Assembly (NCBI GenBank): GCA_014874455.1
Contig: JADBJL010000030.1
Location: forward strand, 1-58,436
Direction of reading: 5' to 3'
Source: Thermomicrobiaceae bacterium
GTDB taxonomy: Bacteria; Chloroflexota; Chloroflexia; Thermomicrobiales; Thermomicrobiaceae
Length of the DNA: 58,436 nucleotides
Each line of letters starts with the position of its first letter. Within the stretch, counting starts at the first letter, position 1. Below, one piece after another: positions 14,915 through 23,066 of the stretch. The position numbers were made by a program, and so were the translations under genes. Under the pieces are notes generated by a model, which was not told the origin of the DNA, made no database searches, and saw nothing but the letters and a program-made list of their open reading frames with translations.

Positions 14915-14928
14915 ATTAGCATACTAAT
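14915..14928. promoter_or_regulatory. Palindromic operator over the MerT-like operon -10 box
   Basis: ATTAG-CATA-CTAAT, an inverted repeat with 5-bp arms. It covers the -10 hexamer of the minus-strand promoter, so a bound protein should block transcription. The same ATTAG-N4-CTAAT core sits beside the XRE regulator gene at 11286-11299. Confidence 0.58.
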
Positions 14929-14949
14929 ACCGACACGCGTCCTTGTCAA
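14921..14949 (-). promoter_or_regulatory. Sigma70-type promoter of the MerT-like/YtkA/Clp-like operon
   Basis: Minus strand TTGACA (14944-14949), 17-bp spacer, TAGTAT (14921-14926). Predicted start near 14914. The hexamers and spacing are identical to those of the divergent promoter at 15134-15162. Confidence 0.7.
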
Positions 14950-15133
14950 GCCGAACAACCTGAGGTTGGAGAGATCGCCTGTCCCCGGCCCCCTCCCCTG
15001 GTGCACACGGAAGACATGCGCTGTGCTCAGCAGCCGCAATCCCAGGCATGGGCGCGAGAAGCGGGTTATCAAGGCTCGGTCGGGTCACCCCGTGGCTGGA
15101 ATTGGCCTTGCGAGAAAGAGTCGCTCTCAGGTC

Positions 15134-15162
15134 TTGACACCTGGGCACGGGCGTGCTAGTAT
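15134..15162 (+). promoter_or_regulatory. Sigma70-type promoter of the GYD-domain gene
   Basis: TTGACA (15134-15139), 17-bp spacer, TAGTAT (15157-15162; TATGAT at 15160-15165 is an alternative). The start would be at about 15169, exactly where the leader stem begins. A degenerate copy of the ATTAG/CTAAT operator (CTAGTATGATAG) covers the -10. Confidence 0.7.
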
Positions 15163-15168
15163 GATAGT

Positions 15169-15252
15169 GGATCCCGGCGGTTCGCGGGAGGGAAATCGAA
15201 AGCCGAAAGGCGAGTAGAAAGTACCAACCAAGGATCGCCGGGATCCGTTTTT
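15169..15252 (+). promoter_or_regulatory. Structured 5' leader ending in an intrinsic terminator
   Basis: The first transcribed bases GGATCCCGGCG (15169-15179) pair perfectly with CGCCGGGATCC (15236-15246), followed by GTTTTT, i.e. a rho-independent terminator whose 5' arm is the 5' end of the RNA. The 56-nt enclosed region holds smaller helices, e.g. GCC-GAAA-GGC, and conserved-looking purine-rich loops. Transcription can therefore stop before the GYD gene, which starts 40 nt later. This has the layout of a riboswitch or attenuator; I cannot assign it to a known class. Confidence 0.55.
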
Positions 15253-15291
15253 CTTCCGACTCGCTTCACCCGTCTCAGAAAGGAGACCGCG

Positions 15292-15639
15292 ATGCCCACC
15301 TATGCGCTCCTGACGAGACTCTCCCCGGCCACACTGAGCGAGTGGGCCAAGTGGGCTGGCAAGGAGACGGCCGCCGATCCAAAGCTCATCGCCGAACTCG
15401 GCGAGCAGGTATCGCAAGCGCTCAAGCAACAGGTCCCGGAGGCTCGCTGGATCGCCAGCTACGCCGTACTCGGCCCGTACGACTACCTCGACATCTTCGA
15501 GGCGCCTGACAACGAGACGGCTGCCAAGGTAGCGGCGGTCGTCCGAACTCACGGAAACGCCACCACCGAGACCTGGCCGCTCACTCCGTGGGATCGCTTC
15601 CGCGACCTGCTCCGCGGGATGGGCACGCGAAGCACGTAA
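15292..15639 (+). CDS. GYD-domain protein
   Basis: A 115-residue protein starting MPTYALLTRLSPATLSEWAK with a strong AGAAAGGAGA ribosome site. It contains the GYD family pattern ASYAVLGPYDYLDIFEAPDN and AAKVAAVVRTHGNATTETWPL, a small ferredoxin-like fold of unknown function. Its promoter is divergent from, and matches, that of the MerT-like operon, and it is preceded by a terminator-ending leader. Co-control with the metal/selenoprotein-like operon is therefore likely. Confidence 0.85.
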   Translation: MPTYALLTRLSPATLSEWAKWAGKETAADPKLIAELGEQVSQALKQQVPEARWIASYAVLGPYDYLDIFEAPDNETAAKVAAVVRTHGNATTETWPLTPWDRFRDLLRGMGTRST

Positions 15640-15645
15640 CGCCGC

Positions 15646-17076
15646 TTAGTCGCCGGGTGGGAGCGTGCCCGGTACTCTGGGTAGCGACTCGCTCTCTTGC
15701 TCGCCAACGATGCGAGCCCCGCGTAGGAGCGCGAAGAGCGCGAGGTCGTAGACGCTCTTGAGGAGACCGGCTGCGAGCAGCGGCAGACCAGACAGTGGGT
15801 TGCTCCAGAGGAGTCCCGCAGCCGCCGGTGCGACCGCCGATCCAGCCGTGCGCGCGGCAGCGGTCAACCCGGCGGCTGTTGCCCGCTCGTCTGGCTCGAC
15901 CAGCGAGAGCAAGAGCGCCTGGCGCGGTGGGACATCGAGTGTGGCCGTCAGATGCCGGGCGACGAAGAGGGCTGCCGCCGGCGGGAAGCTGGGCATGACC
16001 GGCACGAGTGCCAGCATCACGTTGGCTGGCAAATGCGTGAACACCATCGTGTGAACCGGGCCGAAGCGCCGGGTCAGGGGTGCTGCCATCAGCAGCGAGC
16101 CTGCCATCAAGAACTGGGACAGCGAGAAGATCATCCCCAGGGTTGGTGTCGATACGCCGAACTTCACGGCAAACCAGTAGGCGACCGCACTCTGCACTGC
16201 CAAGCCCCCGGCGAAGGCATCCACGGCGAACAGCCCAGAGAGCGACAGGACGAGCCGGCGCGAGTGGCGCAGCCCCAGCAATGAGCGGCCGGCCGCGGAG
16301 CGAGTGGCCGGTTCGATTGTGGCCGGTAGCCGGCTCACGAGAACGAGCAGTAGCGTCCCGGTAACGGCGGCACCGAAGAACACCGCTCGGTAGGCCTCCG
16401 TCCCCACGAGGCCCAGGACATGGGGGGCCGAGGCTGCCAGCGCGCCGACCCCGCTACCGAGCATCGCGAGGAGCGTGTGAGCAGCGATAACACTGGTGCG
16501 TTGCTCCGCCCTGGTGGCTTCCGCCAGAGCTGCCTGCTCCAGCGCGAGCGCTGGCCCAGTGTCGTAGCCGGTCGGGCCGATCGCCCCCACCACAGCGGCG
16601 GCGACGAGCAGCGCTGGGAGGTCGCTTCCCCCGAAGACGAGGCTGCTGGCGACCAGCGCCGCCGTTGCCAGCATCAATAGCCGCCGCCGACCCACCCGGT
16701 CAGCGAGCAGGCCGAAGAGCGCCGAGCTGACCGCGCCGCCGCCCAGCATGGCGGTGAAGACTCCACCAGTGGCCATCGGCTCGAAGCCGAGCGCGCTCAG
16801 GTGCAGGCCGAGCACGACCGCGATGGCGCCGAGCGCGATGTGCCTGAGCCCAGCCGTCGCCAGCAGTAGCCAGACCGCTTTCGGCCAGCCCCAGCCGAAC
16901 ACTGCTCCCTGTCCCCCCCTCCCACCTGCTGCCCAGGTTTCCCTGTCAGTCGCCCACAACTCGAGACACTGGCGAGCCAGTGGCCAATCTCTCGGGTCGA
17001 GCACGATCGGACGAAGGTGGCGTGCAAGCCGCACGGGCCGGCAGATAGGCTTCCAGCCTAACGCTGCCCGGTGCAT
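15646..17076 (-). CDS. MFS transporter
   Basis: A 476-residue protein with about 12 hydrophobic helices. The MFS loop 2-3 signature is present as FGLLADRVGRRRLLML near residue 120. A roughly 65-residue N-terminal extension (PVRLARHLRPIVLDPRDWPLA) precedes helix 1; ATG 17076 is supported by a GGGAGAC ribosome site, but a later start is possible. The helix pattern IGPTGYDTGPALALEQAALA and the absence of a charged drug-binding motif do not reveal the substrate. It ends head-to-head (tail to tail) with the GYD gene, 6 bp apart. Confidence 0.88.
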   Translation of the reverse strand: MHRAALGWKPICRPVRLARHLRPIVLDPRDWPLARQCLELWATDRETWAAGGRGGQGAVFGWGWPKAVWLLLATAGLRHIALGAIAVVLGLHLSALGFEPMATGGVFTAMLGGGAVSSALFGLLADRVGRRRLLMLATAALVASSLVFGGSDLPALLVAAAVVGAIGPTGYDTGPALALEQAALAEATRAEQRTSVIAAHTLLAMLGSGVGALAASAPHVLGLVGTEAYRAVFFGAAVTGTLLLVLVSRLPATIEPATRSAAGRSLLGLRHSRRLVLSLSGLFAVDAFAGGLAVQSAVAYWFAVKFGVSTPTLGMIFSLSQFLMAGSLLMAAPLTRRFGPVHTMVFTHLPANVMLALVPVMPSFPPAAALFVARHLTATLDVPPRQALLLSLVEPDERATAAGLTAAARTAGSAVAPAAAGLLWSNPLSGLPLLAAGLLKSVYDLALFALLRGARIVGEQESESLPRVPGTLPPGD

Positions 17077-17215
17077 GTCTCCCAGCGCTCGAGAGGCCGG
17101 TACTACGGATGATCCGCTTGCCTGGGGACGTCCCGAGGCGCACTGCCTTTCCGCCGTGCGGTGGGCATCGCTTCACTGTCCCCAAAGGCCGTGTCGGCAC
17201 TCCGCGAAATTGCCC

Positions 17216-17554
17216 CTACTTGCGCGCCCTCGCCTGCACGATGGCCCGGATCAGCAGCAGCGCAGCGATCGCCACGAGCTGGCCGCCGAGGATGATCCGG
17301 TTGACATCCAGCGCGGGCTGCCAGATCACGGTTCCGCCTTTGATGACGTACACCCCCGCCGGCTTCGCGCTCACACCGAAACCACCACCCCAGCCACGGC
17401 CCTGCGCCTCGCTCTCGCCGCTCCCACCCCCTGCACCACCGGAGATCCTCGCCACCGGGATGATCGTCACACCGTCCTTCTCGTACGGGTCGCCGAAGAC
17501 GCGCTTCACGCTCATCACGTCCTGGGCCTGGGCTAGAAGCTCGCGAATGTCCAT
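17216..17554 (-). CDS. GerW/YtfJ-family protein
   Basis: A 112-residue protein starting MDIRELLAQAQDVMSVKRVF after an AGGAGGACG ribosome site. The family pattern is clear: VFGDPYEKDGVTIIPVARIS, a Gly-rich stretch GGAGGGSGESEAQGRGWGGG, then GVYVIKGGTVIWQP, and a C-terminal membrane helix (about 88-106). In Bacillus, GerW is a spore protein, but the family is widespread in non-sporulating Chloroflexota and Actinobacteria, where its function is unknown. It probably forms a two-gene unit with the PspC protein 40 bp upstream. Confidence 0.88.
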   Translation of the reverse strand: MDIRELLAQAQDVMSVKRVFGDPYEKDGVTIIPVARISGGAGGGSGESEAQGRGWGGGFGVSAKPAGVYVIKGGTVIWQPALDVNRIILGGQLVAIAALLLIRAIVQARARK

Positions 17555-17594
17555 CGGCGTCCTCCTGTCGTGTACAGATGAGGCTCCATTGCGC

Positions 17595-17795
17595 TCACTC
17601 CTCCGGCTCGAGCGGGACGATGATCCACAGGAGCAGATACGGAACCACGCCGGGCAGCCCACCAGGAAGCAAGAGGAGAATCCAGACCAGGCGCATCAGC
17701 CAGACGGGCACGCCGAAGCGCTCAGCCAGGCCACCCGCGACGCCAGCGATAATCCGGTGCCGCCGCGAACGGCACAAGCAACGTCGTGTCGCCAT
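17595..17795 (-). CDS. PspC-domain membrane protein
   Basis: A 66-residue protein with the PspC pattern RIIAGVAGGLAERFGVPVWL and LVWILLLLPGGLPGVVPYLL, one or two membrane helices, and a short acidic C-terminus (PLEPEE). ATG 17795 is chosen over the GTG at 17801 because GGAGG lies 5 nt before it. PspC proteins sense or stabilise membrane stress. No PspA gene is in the window. Three cysteines or basic residues at the N-terminus (RRCLCRSRRHR) are unusual but the segment is short. Confidence 0.88.
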   Translation of the reverse strand: MATRRCLCRSRRHRIIAGVAGGLAERFGVPVWLMRLVWILLLLPGGLPGVVPYLLLWIIVPLEPEE

Positions 17796-17811
17796 CGCCA
17801 CCTCCGTCGCT

Positions 17812-18726
17812 CTAGCGCAAGCTGGCGACGCGGAGCAGCGGCGCGAGGTCTGCCAGGAGCGTGTCGAGCTCGCGCAGATCCAGCGCGTCCAGCGGGTTGC
17901 CTGCGGCAGCGCGCACGTAGTGGCTGCGAATCACCCCGCGACGCCGCAACACTTCCTTGTACATGGCGACGCCGTGTAGGGCCTCGTAGTTCAGCAGCGG
18001 GAGCAGCCGGGCGTGCAGGTCACGAGCCGTGCGCTCGTCACCCTGCTCCAGAGCCTGCCAGACCTGGACGTGCACGTCGGCTGCCTGGCAGGCCGGCATC
18101 GTGCCACAGGCGCCGCGCCGGTACTCGTCCAAGAGGTAGCGCCCGCCGATCCCTCCCATCACCCCCTGAAGCCGCGGCCCGGCCCGCTCGAGCAGGGCCG
18201 AGATAGCCCGCCCAGGCGGCAACGTCTCCTCTTTCACGTACCAGGCGTGGTCGATCTCGTCCACCAGCCGGGCGAGGAACTCCGGCTCCATGCGCGTACC
18301 CAGCGGCGCGTCGTGGTTCTGGATGAAGATCGGGATCGCGACCGCCTCAGCGAGCGCCCGGTAGTAGTCCCAGATCACGGCCGGCGGAACCGGCCGAGCG
18401 TAGGGAGGCATCGCCATCACCGCGCTCGCCCCGATCTCCTGGGCATGCCGCGCCAGCGCGACCGCCGCCTGGGCGCTACCCGCGGTCACGCCCACCACCG
18501 TTGGGACACGCCCCGCGACCTCCTCGACCATGATCCGGGCGAAGCGACGCCGCTCCTCGTCGGTGAGCGTCCAGAACTCGGAAGCGTTGGCCGGGCCGAC
18601 GACCCCGTGCACCCCCGCCTCCAGGCAGAACCGGATCTCCCAGCGCAGGCTCTCTTCATCGAATGCCCCGCGCTCGTCGAACGGGGTGCAGAGGATCACG
18701 TAGACGCCGCGCATCTGCTGCGTCAT
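17812..18726 (-). CDS. DapA-superfamily aldolase/lyase (not a canonical DapA)
   Basis: A 304-residue TIM-barrel enzyme of the dihydrodipicolinate synthase / N-acetylneuraminate lyase family: GVYVILCTPFDERGAFDEES, VVGPANASEFWTLTDEER, VVGVTAGSAQAAVALARHAQ and MAMPPYARP. The Schiff-base lysine is in AWYVKEETLPPG (about Lys165). DapA's catalytic tyrosine region (YNVPxRT) is replaced by IFIQNHDAPLGTRM, so lysine synthesis is unlikely and a sugar-acid or 2-keto-acid substrate is more probable. It lies 52 bp downstream of the LutBA-like gene on the same strand and may act in the same carboxylic-acid catabolism. Confidence 0.87.
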   Translation of the reverse strand: MTQQMRGVYVILCTPFDERGAFDEESLRWEIRFCLEAGVHGVVGPANASEFWTLTDEERRRFARIMVEEVAGRVPTVVGVTAGSAQAAVALARHAQEIGASAVMAMPPYARPVPPAVIWDYYRALAEAVAIPIFIQNHDAPLGTRMEPEFLARLVDEIDHAWYVKEETLPPGRAISALLERAGPRLQGVMGGIGGRYLLDEYRRGACGTMPACQAADVHVQVWQALEQGDERTARDLHARLLPLLNYEALHGVAMYKEVLRRRGVIRSHYVRAAAGNPLDALDLRELDTLLADLAPLLRVASLR

Positions 18727-18778
18727 TCCATCCCTCCTTCCTGGGCGATGCGTCGCCCACGCCTAGCCCCTTGTAGAC

Positions 18779-21046
18779 TCAGGCGACTGGCTCGCCTCTC
18801 GCTGCCACGGCGCTCTCGCCAGCGCGTGTTTCGACCAGATCAGCCAGCCGTTCGGCGACGAGTTCTGCCAGGTGCACCGCTCGCACCGTGCTCCCCCGCG
18901 CGTGCAGCCCGCCCCGGATCTGCATCAGGCACCCCGGGTTATCAGCGACGATCAGCTCGGCCCCGGTTTGCGCCGCGCTGTCCAGCTTGCGGCCGAGGAT
19001 CACCGACGAGAGCTGCGGGTAGTCCACCGAGAACGAGCCGCCGAAGCCGCAGCAGACGCTCGACTCGCGCATCTCGACGAGGTCGCAGCCCAGCACCTCG
19101 GTCAGGAGCCGACGCGGAGCCTCGCGGATGCCGAGCGCATTGTGCGACTGGCAGGCATCGTGATACGTCACCCGAGGGCCAGGACGGCTCCAGCGCTGCG
19201 GCCCGAGAGCGGCGATCCGATCCAGGAACGTCGTGAAGTCGATCAGGCGTTCAGCCTGCCGGGCCGCTCGCTCCCGCCATTCGGGCTCCGTCCGGAACAG
19301 ATGCTGGTAGTCCTGTGCCACCGCCGCCAGGCAGCTCGTCGAATTGGTCACGATCCAGTCGGCTTCGGTCGCTTCCAGCATCTGGATCGTTTGCTGGGCC
19401 ATGGCCCGCGCCCGCGGCCGATCCCCCATGTTCGACGCCACCAGGCCACAGCAGTGCTGGTCGAGTGGGAACACGACGCGACAGCCGCAGGCCTCGAGGA
19501 CGCGCACGACCGCCTCGCCCATCTCGGGGAGCACCCGGTCGGTCAGGCAGCCGGGGAAGAACGCGACCGTCATCCCGGCGGCGCGGCTGCCCTGGAAGCG
19601 CGGGGTGGGGGCCGGCCGCTGGTACGCGGCCCGGCCGGCCAGGTGGCGCAAGCGGTCGCGCAGGGGTCTGCGCGCCGGAGCGATGAGGTGCCGCTGCCCC
19701 GTTGCTCCGTTCAAGAAGGGAGTGCGGCGGAGGTACCCCTCGCGGTCGGCCAGCGGAGCGGTGGCCAGCGCGGCCAGCCGGGCCCAGCGGTCGCCGCTCC
19801 CCGCCTTCGTCCAGCGCTCGAGGGCCTGCTCCTTCAGCCAGGGCAGCCCCAGGCGCTCGGCCACTCGGGCGCGCACGTCGAGGATCAGCCGCGGGATCGG
19901 GATCGCCACCGGGCAGACCAGCTCGCAGGCGTTGCAGGAGACGCAGAGGCTCTGCGGGTCAGCGACCGGCTCCAGCCCGTGATGGATGGCGGTGAGCGGC
20001 AGGCCGATCGGGCCGGTGTAGATGTGACCGAAGAGGTGGCCACTCACCACCTGGTAGGGCGGGCAGACGTTGGAGCAGGCGCCGCAGCGGATGCAGTAAA
20101 GCGCATCGACCAGCTCCGGATCCTCGCGAGCTGCCAGCCGGCCGTTGTCGAGCAGCACGACATGCAGCTCCTTCGGCCCGTGCGCGCCGCGCACTGGAGT
20201 CAGCTCGATGTCGGCGGTGCGGCTGGGCCCGGTGATGAAGCTCACGCGCACGGTGAGTTTCTGGGCGGTGCCCGAGCGCGGCAGCAGCCGGAGCATGGCG
20301 GTCACGTCATCGAGCGTGGGCACGATCTTCTCCACGCCCAGGACGGCCACGTGCACCGGCGGCAGCGTCGTCACCAGCTCGGCGTTGCCCTCGTTGGTCA
20401 CGATGACGAGCGTGCCGGTCTCGGCTACGGCAGCGTTGGCGCCGGTGATACCCATCCCGGCCTCGATGAAGAAGCGGCGCAGCTCCTGCCTCGCCACGGC
20501 TACCAGTTCATTCGGGTCGGGTGGGATCTCTCGCCCGAGCACCCGGCTGAACAGCGCGGCCACTTCCTCCCGCGACTTGTGGATCGCCGGAGCGATCAGG
20601 TGCGACGGGTGTTCCCCCGCGAGCTGGATGATCCACTCGCCCAGGTCGGACTCGACCACCTGGACGCCGGCCTGTTCCAGCGCCCGGTTGAGCCGGATCT
20701 CCTCGGTCGCCATCGACTTCGTCTTGACCGCCAGCCGGACACCGTGCCGCGCGGCGATGTCCCGGACAATCGCGCAGGCCTCCTCCGACGTGCGGGCCAG
20801 GTACACCTGCGCGCCGACCGCCTCGGCCTCGCGCGTAAACTGCTCGATCAGCTCGGGGAGCCGGGCGATAGCGCTCTCCTTCCTCCGGCGCATGTCCTGG
20901 CGCATGGCCTCGAAGTCGAGCCCGGCGAAGGCCTGCTCGCGCCGCTCGCGGAAGGTCGACAGCGCCCGTTCGAGCGCGCGCGCCAGGTTCGGGTCGGCAA
21001 TCGCTGTCTCGAGCTCTCGCTGGAACGTCTTGCTGCGGGCCGGCAT
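18779..21046 (-). CDS. LutB-LutA fusion: lactate utilisation iron-sulfur protein
   Basis: A 755-residue fusion. Residues 1-310 form a LutB-type LUD domain (VKTKSMATEEIRLNRALEQA, ETGTLVIVTNEGNAELVTTL, LPRSGTAQKLTVRVSFITGP). Residues 315-385 hold two ferredoxin motifs (CIRCGACSNVCPPY, CVSCNACELVCPV). Residues 500-735 are LutA-like with two CCG domains (FFPGCLTDRVLPEM, QHCCGLVASNMGDR, HDACQSHNALG, SSVCCGFGGSFSVDYP). In Bacillus, LutA, LutB and LutC are separate and oxidise L-lactate to pyruvate; fused LutAB forms occur in several phyla. No LutC is adjacent. The start has AGAAAGG upstream. Related GlcF/GlpC-type roles cannot be excluded. Confidence 0.9.
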   Translation of the reverse strand: MPARSKTFQRELETAIADPNLARALERALSTFRERREQAFAGLDFEAMRQDMRRRKESAIARLPELIEQFTREAEAVGAQVYLARTSEEACAIVRDIAARHGVRLAVKTKSMATEEIRLNRALEQAGVQVVESDLGEWIIQLAGEHPSHLIAPAIHKSREEVAALFSRVLGREIPPDPNELVAVARQELRRFFIEAGMGITGANAAVAETGTLVIVTNEGNAELVTTLPPVHVAVLGVEKIVPTLDDVTAMLRLLPRSGTAQKLTVRVSFITGPSRTADIELTPVRGAHGPKELHVVLLDNGRLAAREDPELVDALYCIRCGACSNVCPPYQVVSGHLFGHIYTGPIGLPLTAIHHGLEPVADPQSLCVSCNACELVCPVAIPIPRLILDVRARVAERLGLPWLKEQALERWTKAGSGDRWARLAALATAPLADREGYLRRTPFLNGATGQRHLIAPARRPLRDRLRHLAGRAAYQRPAPTPRFQGSRAAGMTVAFFPGCLTDRVLPEMGEAVVRVLEACGCRVVFPLDQHCCGLVASNMGDRPRARAMAQQTIQMLEATEADWIVTNSTSCLAAVAQDYQHLFRTEPEWRERAARQAERLIDFTTFLDRIAALGPQRWSRPGPRVTYHDACQSHNALGIREAPRRLLTEVLGCDLVEMRESSVCCGFGGSFSVDYPQLSSVILGRKLDSAAQTGAELIVADNPGCLMQIRGGLHARGSTVRAVHLAELVAERLADLVETRAGESAVAARGEPVA

Positions 21047-21261
21047 CGGGTGGGCCTTTCTCTGCGGCAGCGTGACAGGTCATTCGGGAGAATCGTACCG
21101 CTGAGCGGGCTTTCGGTACATGGTGCCGTCAGCTTAGTCCTGCGGGCGAATCTGGGAAGCGCCGATACGACTATGGTAGAACGGCTCGAGTTCTGCGACG
21201 CAGGGCCAGCGCCGGTACTGGATCTGCCCTGGCGACGCTCGAGACTGGAGTAAAGAGGACA

Positions 21262-21948
21262 GTGGCTCGGCCAGCAGGTGTTCCTAAAGGGTTCGGGATC
21301 TGGCATGCCGTCGAGCTCGGCGTTCGCGGCGTGGGTGAGACGCGCTGGTATCGGACGCGCGTCGAGGAGTACGACCCGCAAACCGGCGCACTCGCCGTCG
21401 GCTGGCCGATGGTTCAGCTCAGCTACGTCTCCGTTCACCGCGGCGACCTGGTCTACCTGGGCGCGGCGATCGCCAGCGACGCGCTCTACGTCGTCGAGTG
21501 CGTCGTCGAAGAGGCCACGCTGCAGCCGCAGGCTCGGCTGGGCCTCCGCCCGGCCGGCGAGTGGTATCGCATGCAGCGCCGCGAGCACGTGCGCATCGAG
21601 GTCAGCATCGTGCCGGAAAGCGTGCATCTTCTGGTGCCCGCGGGCGAGCTGGAGCCGCTCACGGCGCGGATCCTGGATCTCAGTGTCGGCGGCGCGCGCC
21701 TGCGCCTGGGGAAGCCGTTGCGCGTGGGCGACCGGCTGGAGATTGCGTTCACTGTACCCGGCTGCCCACGGCTGATCACGACCCGAGCACAGGTGCGGCG
21801 CTGTTGGCCGGTCGAGCATGCCGATCCCCCTCGCTGGGACGCTGGCTGCCGGTTCGAGGGGCTGGGGCGGCAGGAGACGGACCAGCTTGTCCGCTTCATC
21901 TTCACCCGCCAGCGCGAGCTCGCTCGCCAGCTCCGCAGCGACCGGTGA
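21262..21948 (+). CDS. PilZ-domain (YcgR-like) c-di-GMP-binding protein
   Basis: A 228-residue protein with a GTG start after AGAGGACA. The N-terminal half is YcgR-N-like (TRVEEYDPQTGALAVGWPMV, RGDLVYLGAAIASDALYVVE). The C-terminal half is a PilZ domain with the c-di-GMP contacts RxxxR (RREHVR, about residues 113-118) and DxSxxG (ILDLSVGGARLRL). It would act as a cytosolic c-di-GMP receptor controlling motility or surface behaviour. No flagellar or pilus genes are nearby. Confidence 0.9.
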   Translation: MARPAGVPKGFGIWHAVELGVRGVGETRWYRTRVEEYDPQTGALAVGWPMVQLSYVSVHRGDLVYLGAAIASDALYVVECVVEEATLQPQARLGLRPAGEWYRMQRREHVRIEVSIVPESVHLLVPAGELEPLTARILDLSVGGARLRLGKPLRVGDRLEIAFTVPGCPRLITTRAQVRRCWPVEHADPPRWDAGCRFEGLGRQETDQLVRFIFTRQRELARQLRSDR

Positions 21949-22227
21949 CCGTGGTCGAGTTGGCAGCACCTCGACCCTTCAGGTGAGGGCCGGAGCGCTG
22001 GTGCGCCCGTTATCGGGATGAAAACTGCCTGGACGATCACGTGTCGCCTCAGCGGCATCACCGGCCGCCGACAGCCAGCCCGGCACGACTCGCGTCGGCG
22101 CTGGGGCTGTATAGGGATGCCCTGGTGCCTGGGATCGAAGGCAGGCTATAGTCTTGTATATGACGAGGCGCGGACAAGAGAACTGTACGAGCTATCGGCA
22201 AAGAAGGCTCGCTCCACAGGCAGGGCG

Positions 22228-22482
22228 ATGACCAGAAAGCTCGGCATGATCGTTATCTCCATCGTAGTCATATATGTATCGTTCGGCCTCTACTTCCATG
22301 TCAGGTGGACGGACGAACTCGCGGATTGTGACAGGGTACTGAGGGAGAGGGGCGAATTTGTCGAACCCCCCGTCTTTCCCACTCCGCTGGCGTTGATGTT
22401 CGACGTGACATATTGGCCTGTGTATTCTGCTGCCAACATCTATCATGACGGGACACCTTTCGCGACTCCGTGTACGCACTGA
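22228..22482 (+). CDS. Hypothetical small membrane protein
   Basis: An 84-residue frame from ATG 22228: MTRKLGMIVISIVVIYVSFG, one membrane helix at about 5-24, then a hydrophilic extracytoplasmic-looking part (ADCDRVLRERGEFVEPPVFP) and a second hydrophobic patch near DVTYWPVYSAANIYHDG. Base composition is lower in GC than the neighbours. The frame could be extended upstream to 22018 but that part has no coding character. It may be a recently acquired or decaying gene. I recognise no family. Confidence 0.45.
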   Translation: MTRKLGMIVISIVVIYVSFGLYFHVRWTDELADCDRVLRERGEFVEPPVFPTPLALMFDVTYWPVYSAANIYHDGTPFATPCTH

Positions 22483-22802
22483 CGAAACCCGAGATGCGCC
22501 TGGCGTCGTTCTGCGCCACCCCTGGGGCTGCCGCACATGACCATCCGGACGTCGCGGGCATCTTCGACCAGCAGGATCGTCGCCATCGTAGAGACCTCGC
22601 AGTGACCTCAGACGGCCATGCTGCGCCGCCTAGGCGGCGCAGCGCGGAGCGACTCCACGTGGTGGCCGGACAGCGCAGCGGTTCGAGCATCCGTTGCCCG
22701 GCTCCGGAAGCTGGCTGCGCCCGTCGAATACTCGGCTGTGCCGCTGGACAGCAGGGGCTGCGTAGGCTACACTACCTGCGCCAACGCGATACGGCAGCGG
22801 CG
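22483..22802. other. Intergenic stretch with a 24-bp perfect palindrome
   Basis: No convincing gene. A perfect palindrome occupies 22620-22643 (arms GCTGCGCCGCCT and its complement), able to form a very stable hairpin but without a following T tract. Short open frames here have no coding character. Confidence 0.4.
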
Positions 22803-23066
22803 GTGAAGAGGAGAGTACCCGGCGGGATCGGTACAGAGAGCCGCGAGAGCTGAGAGAGCGGCCCGTTACCGCTGGCGAAGAAGGCCTCGGAGCTTCGCCC
22901 CGAGCCCGCGGATCGCGGGGGTAGGCGGCGACGGTCGGTTCCCGTTAGCGAACCGCTGTGCTGTTATGCGAGGCACAGGCTGAGGCCGCGGCCCGCGAGG
23001 GCGCGGCGAAGCGGGGTGGTACCGCGAGGGTGGGCCGCTCGCCCCCGTTCGGGCGAGCGGTTTTTC
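22803..23066 (+). promoter_or_regulatory. T-box riboswitch upstream of lysX
   Basis: The diagnostic T-box sequence GGGGTGGTACCGCG lies at 23013-23026, and is followed by the terminator CCGCTCGCCC / GGGCGAGCGG plus TTTTT (23035-23065). Upstream elements of Stem I are visible: GAGGAGAGTACC near 22808, CAGAGAGCC...GCTGAGAGAGCGG at about 22834-22862, and GCGAAGAAGGCCTCGGAG at 22876-22893, which should contain the specifier. The specifier reads either GAA (22880-22882, Glu) or AAG (22881-22883, Lys); the downstream lysX favours AAG. T-boxes bind uncharged tRNA and then allow read-through, so lysX would be induced by amino-acid shortage. Confidence 0.85.

Noticed and set aside
18872-21253. 793-codon open frame on the plus strand opposite the LutBA gene
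   Set aside because: It is a mirror of GC-rich coding sequence; composition is Arg/Ala/Gly/His-rich with no domain, and the minus-strand frame encodes a clear protein.
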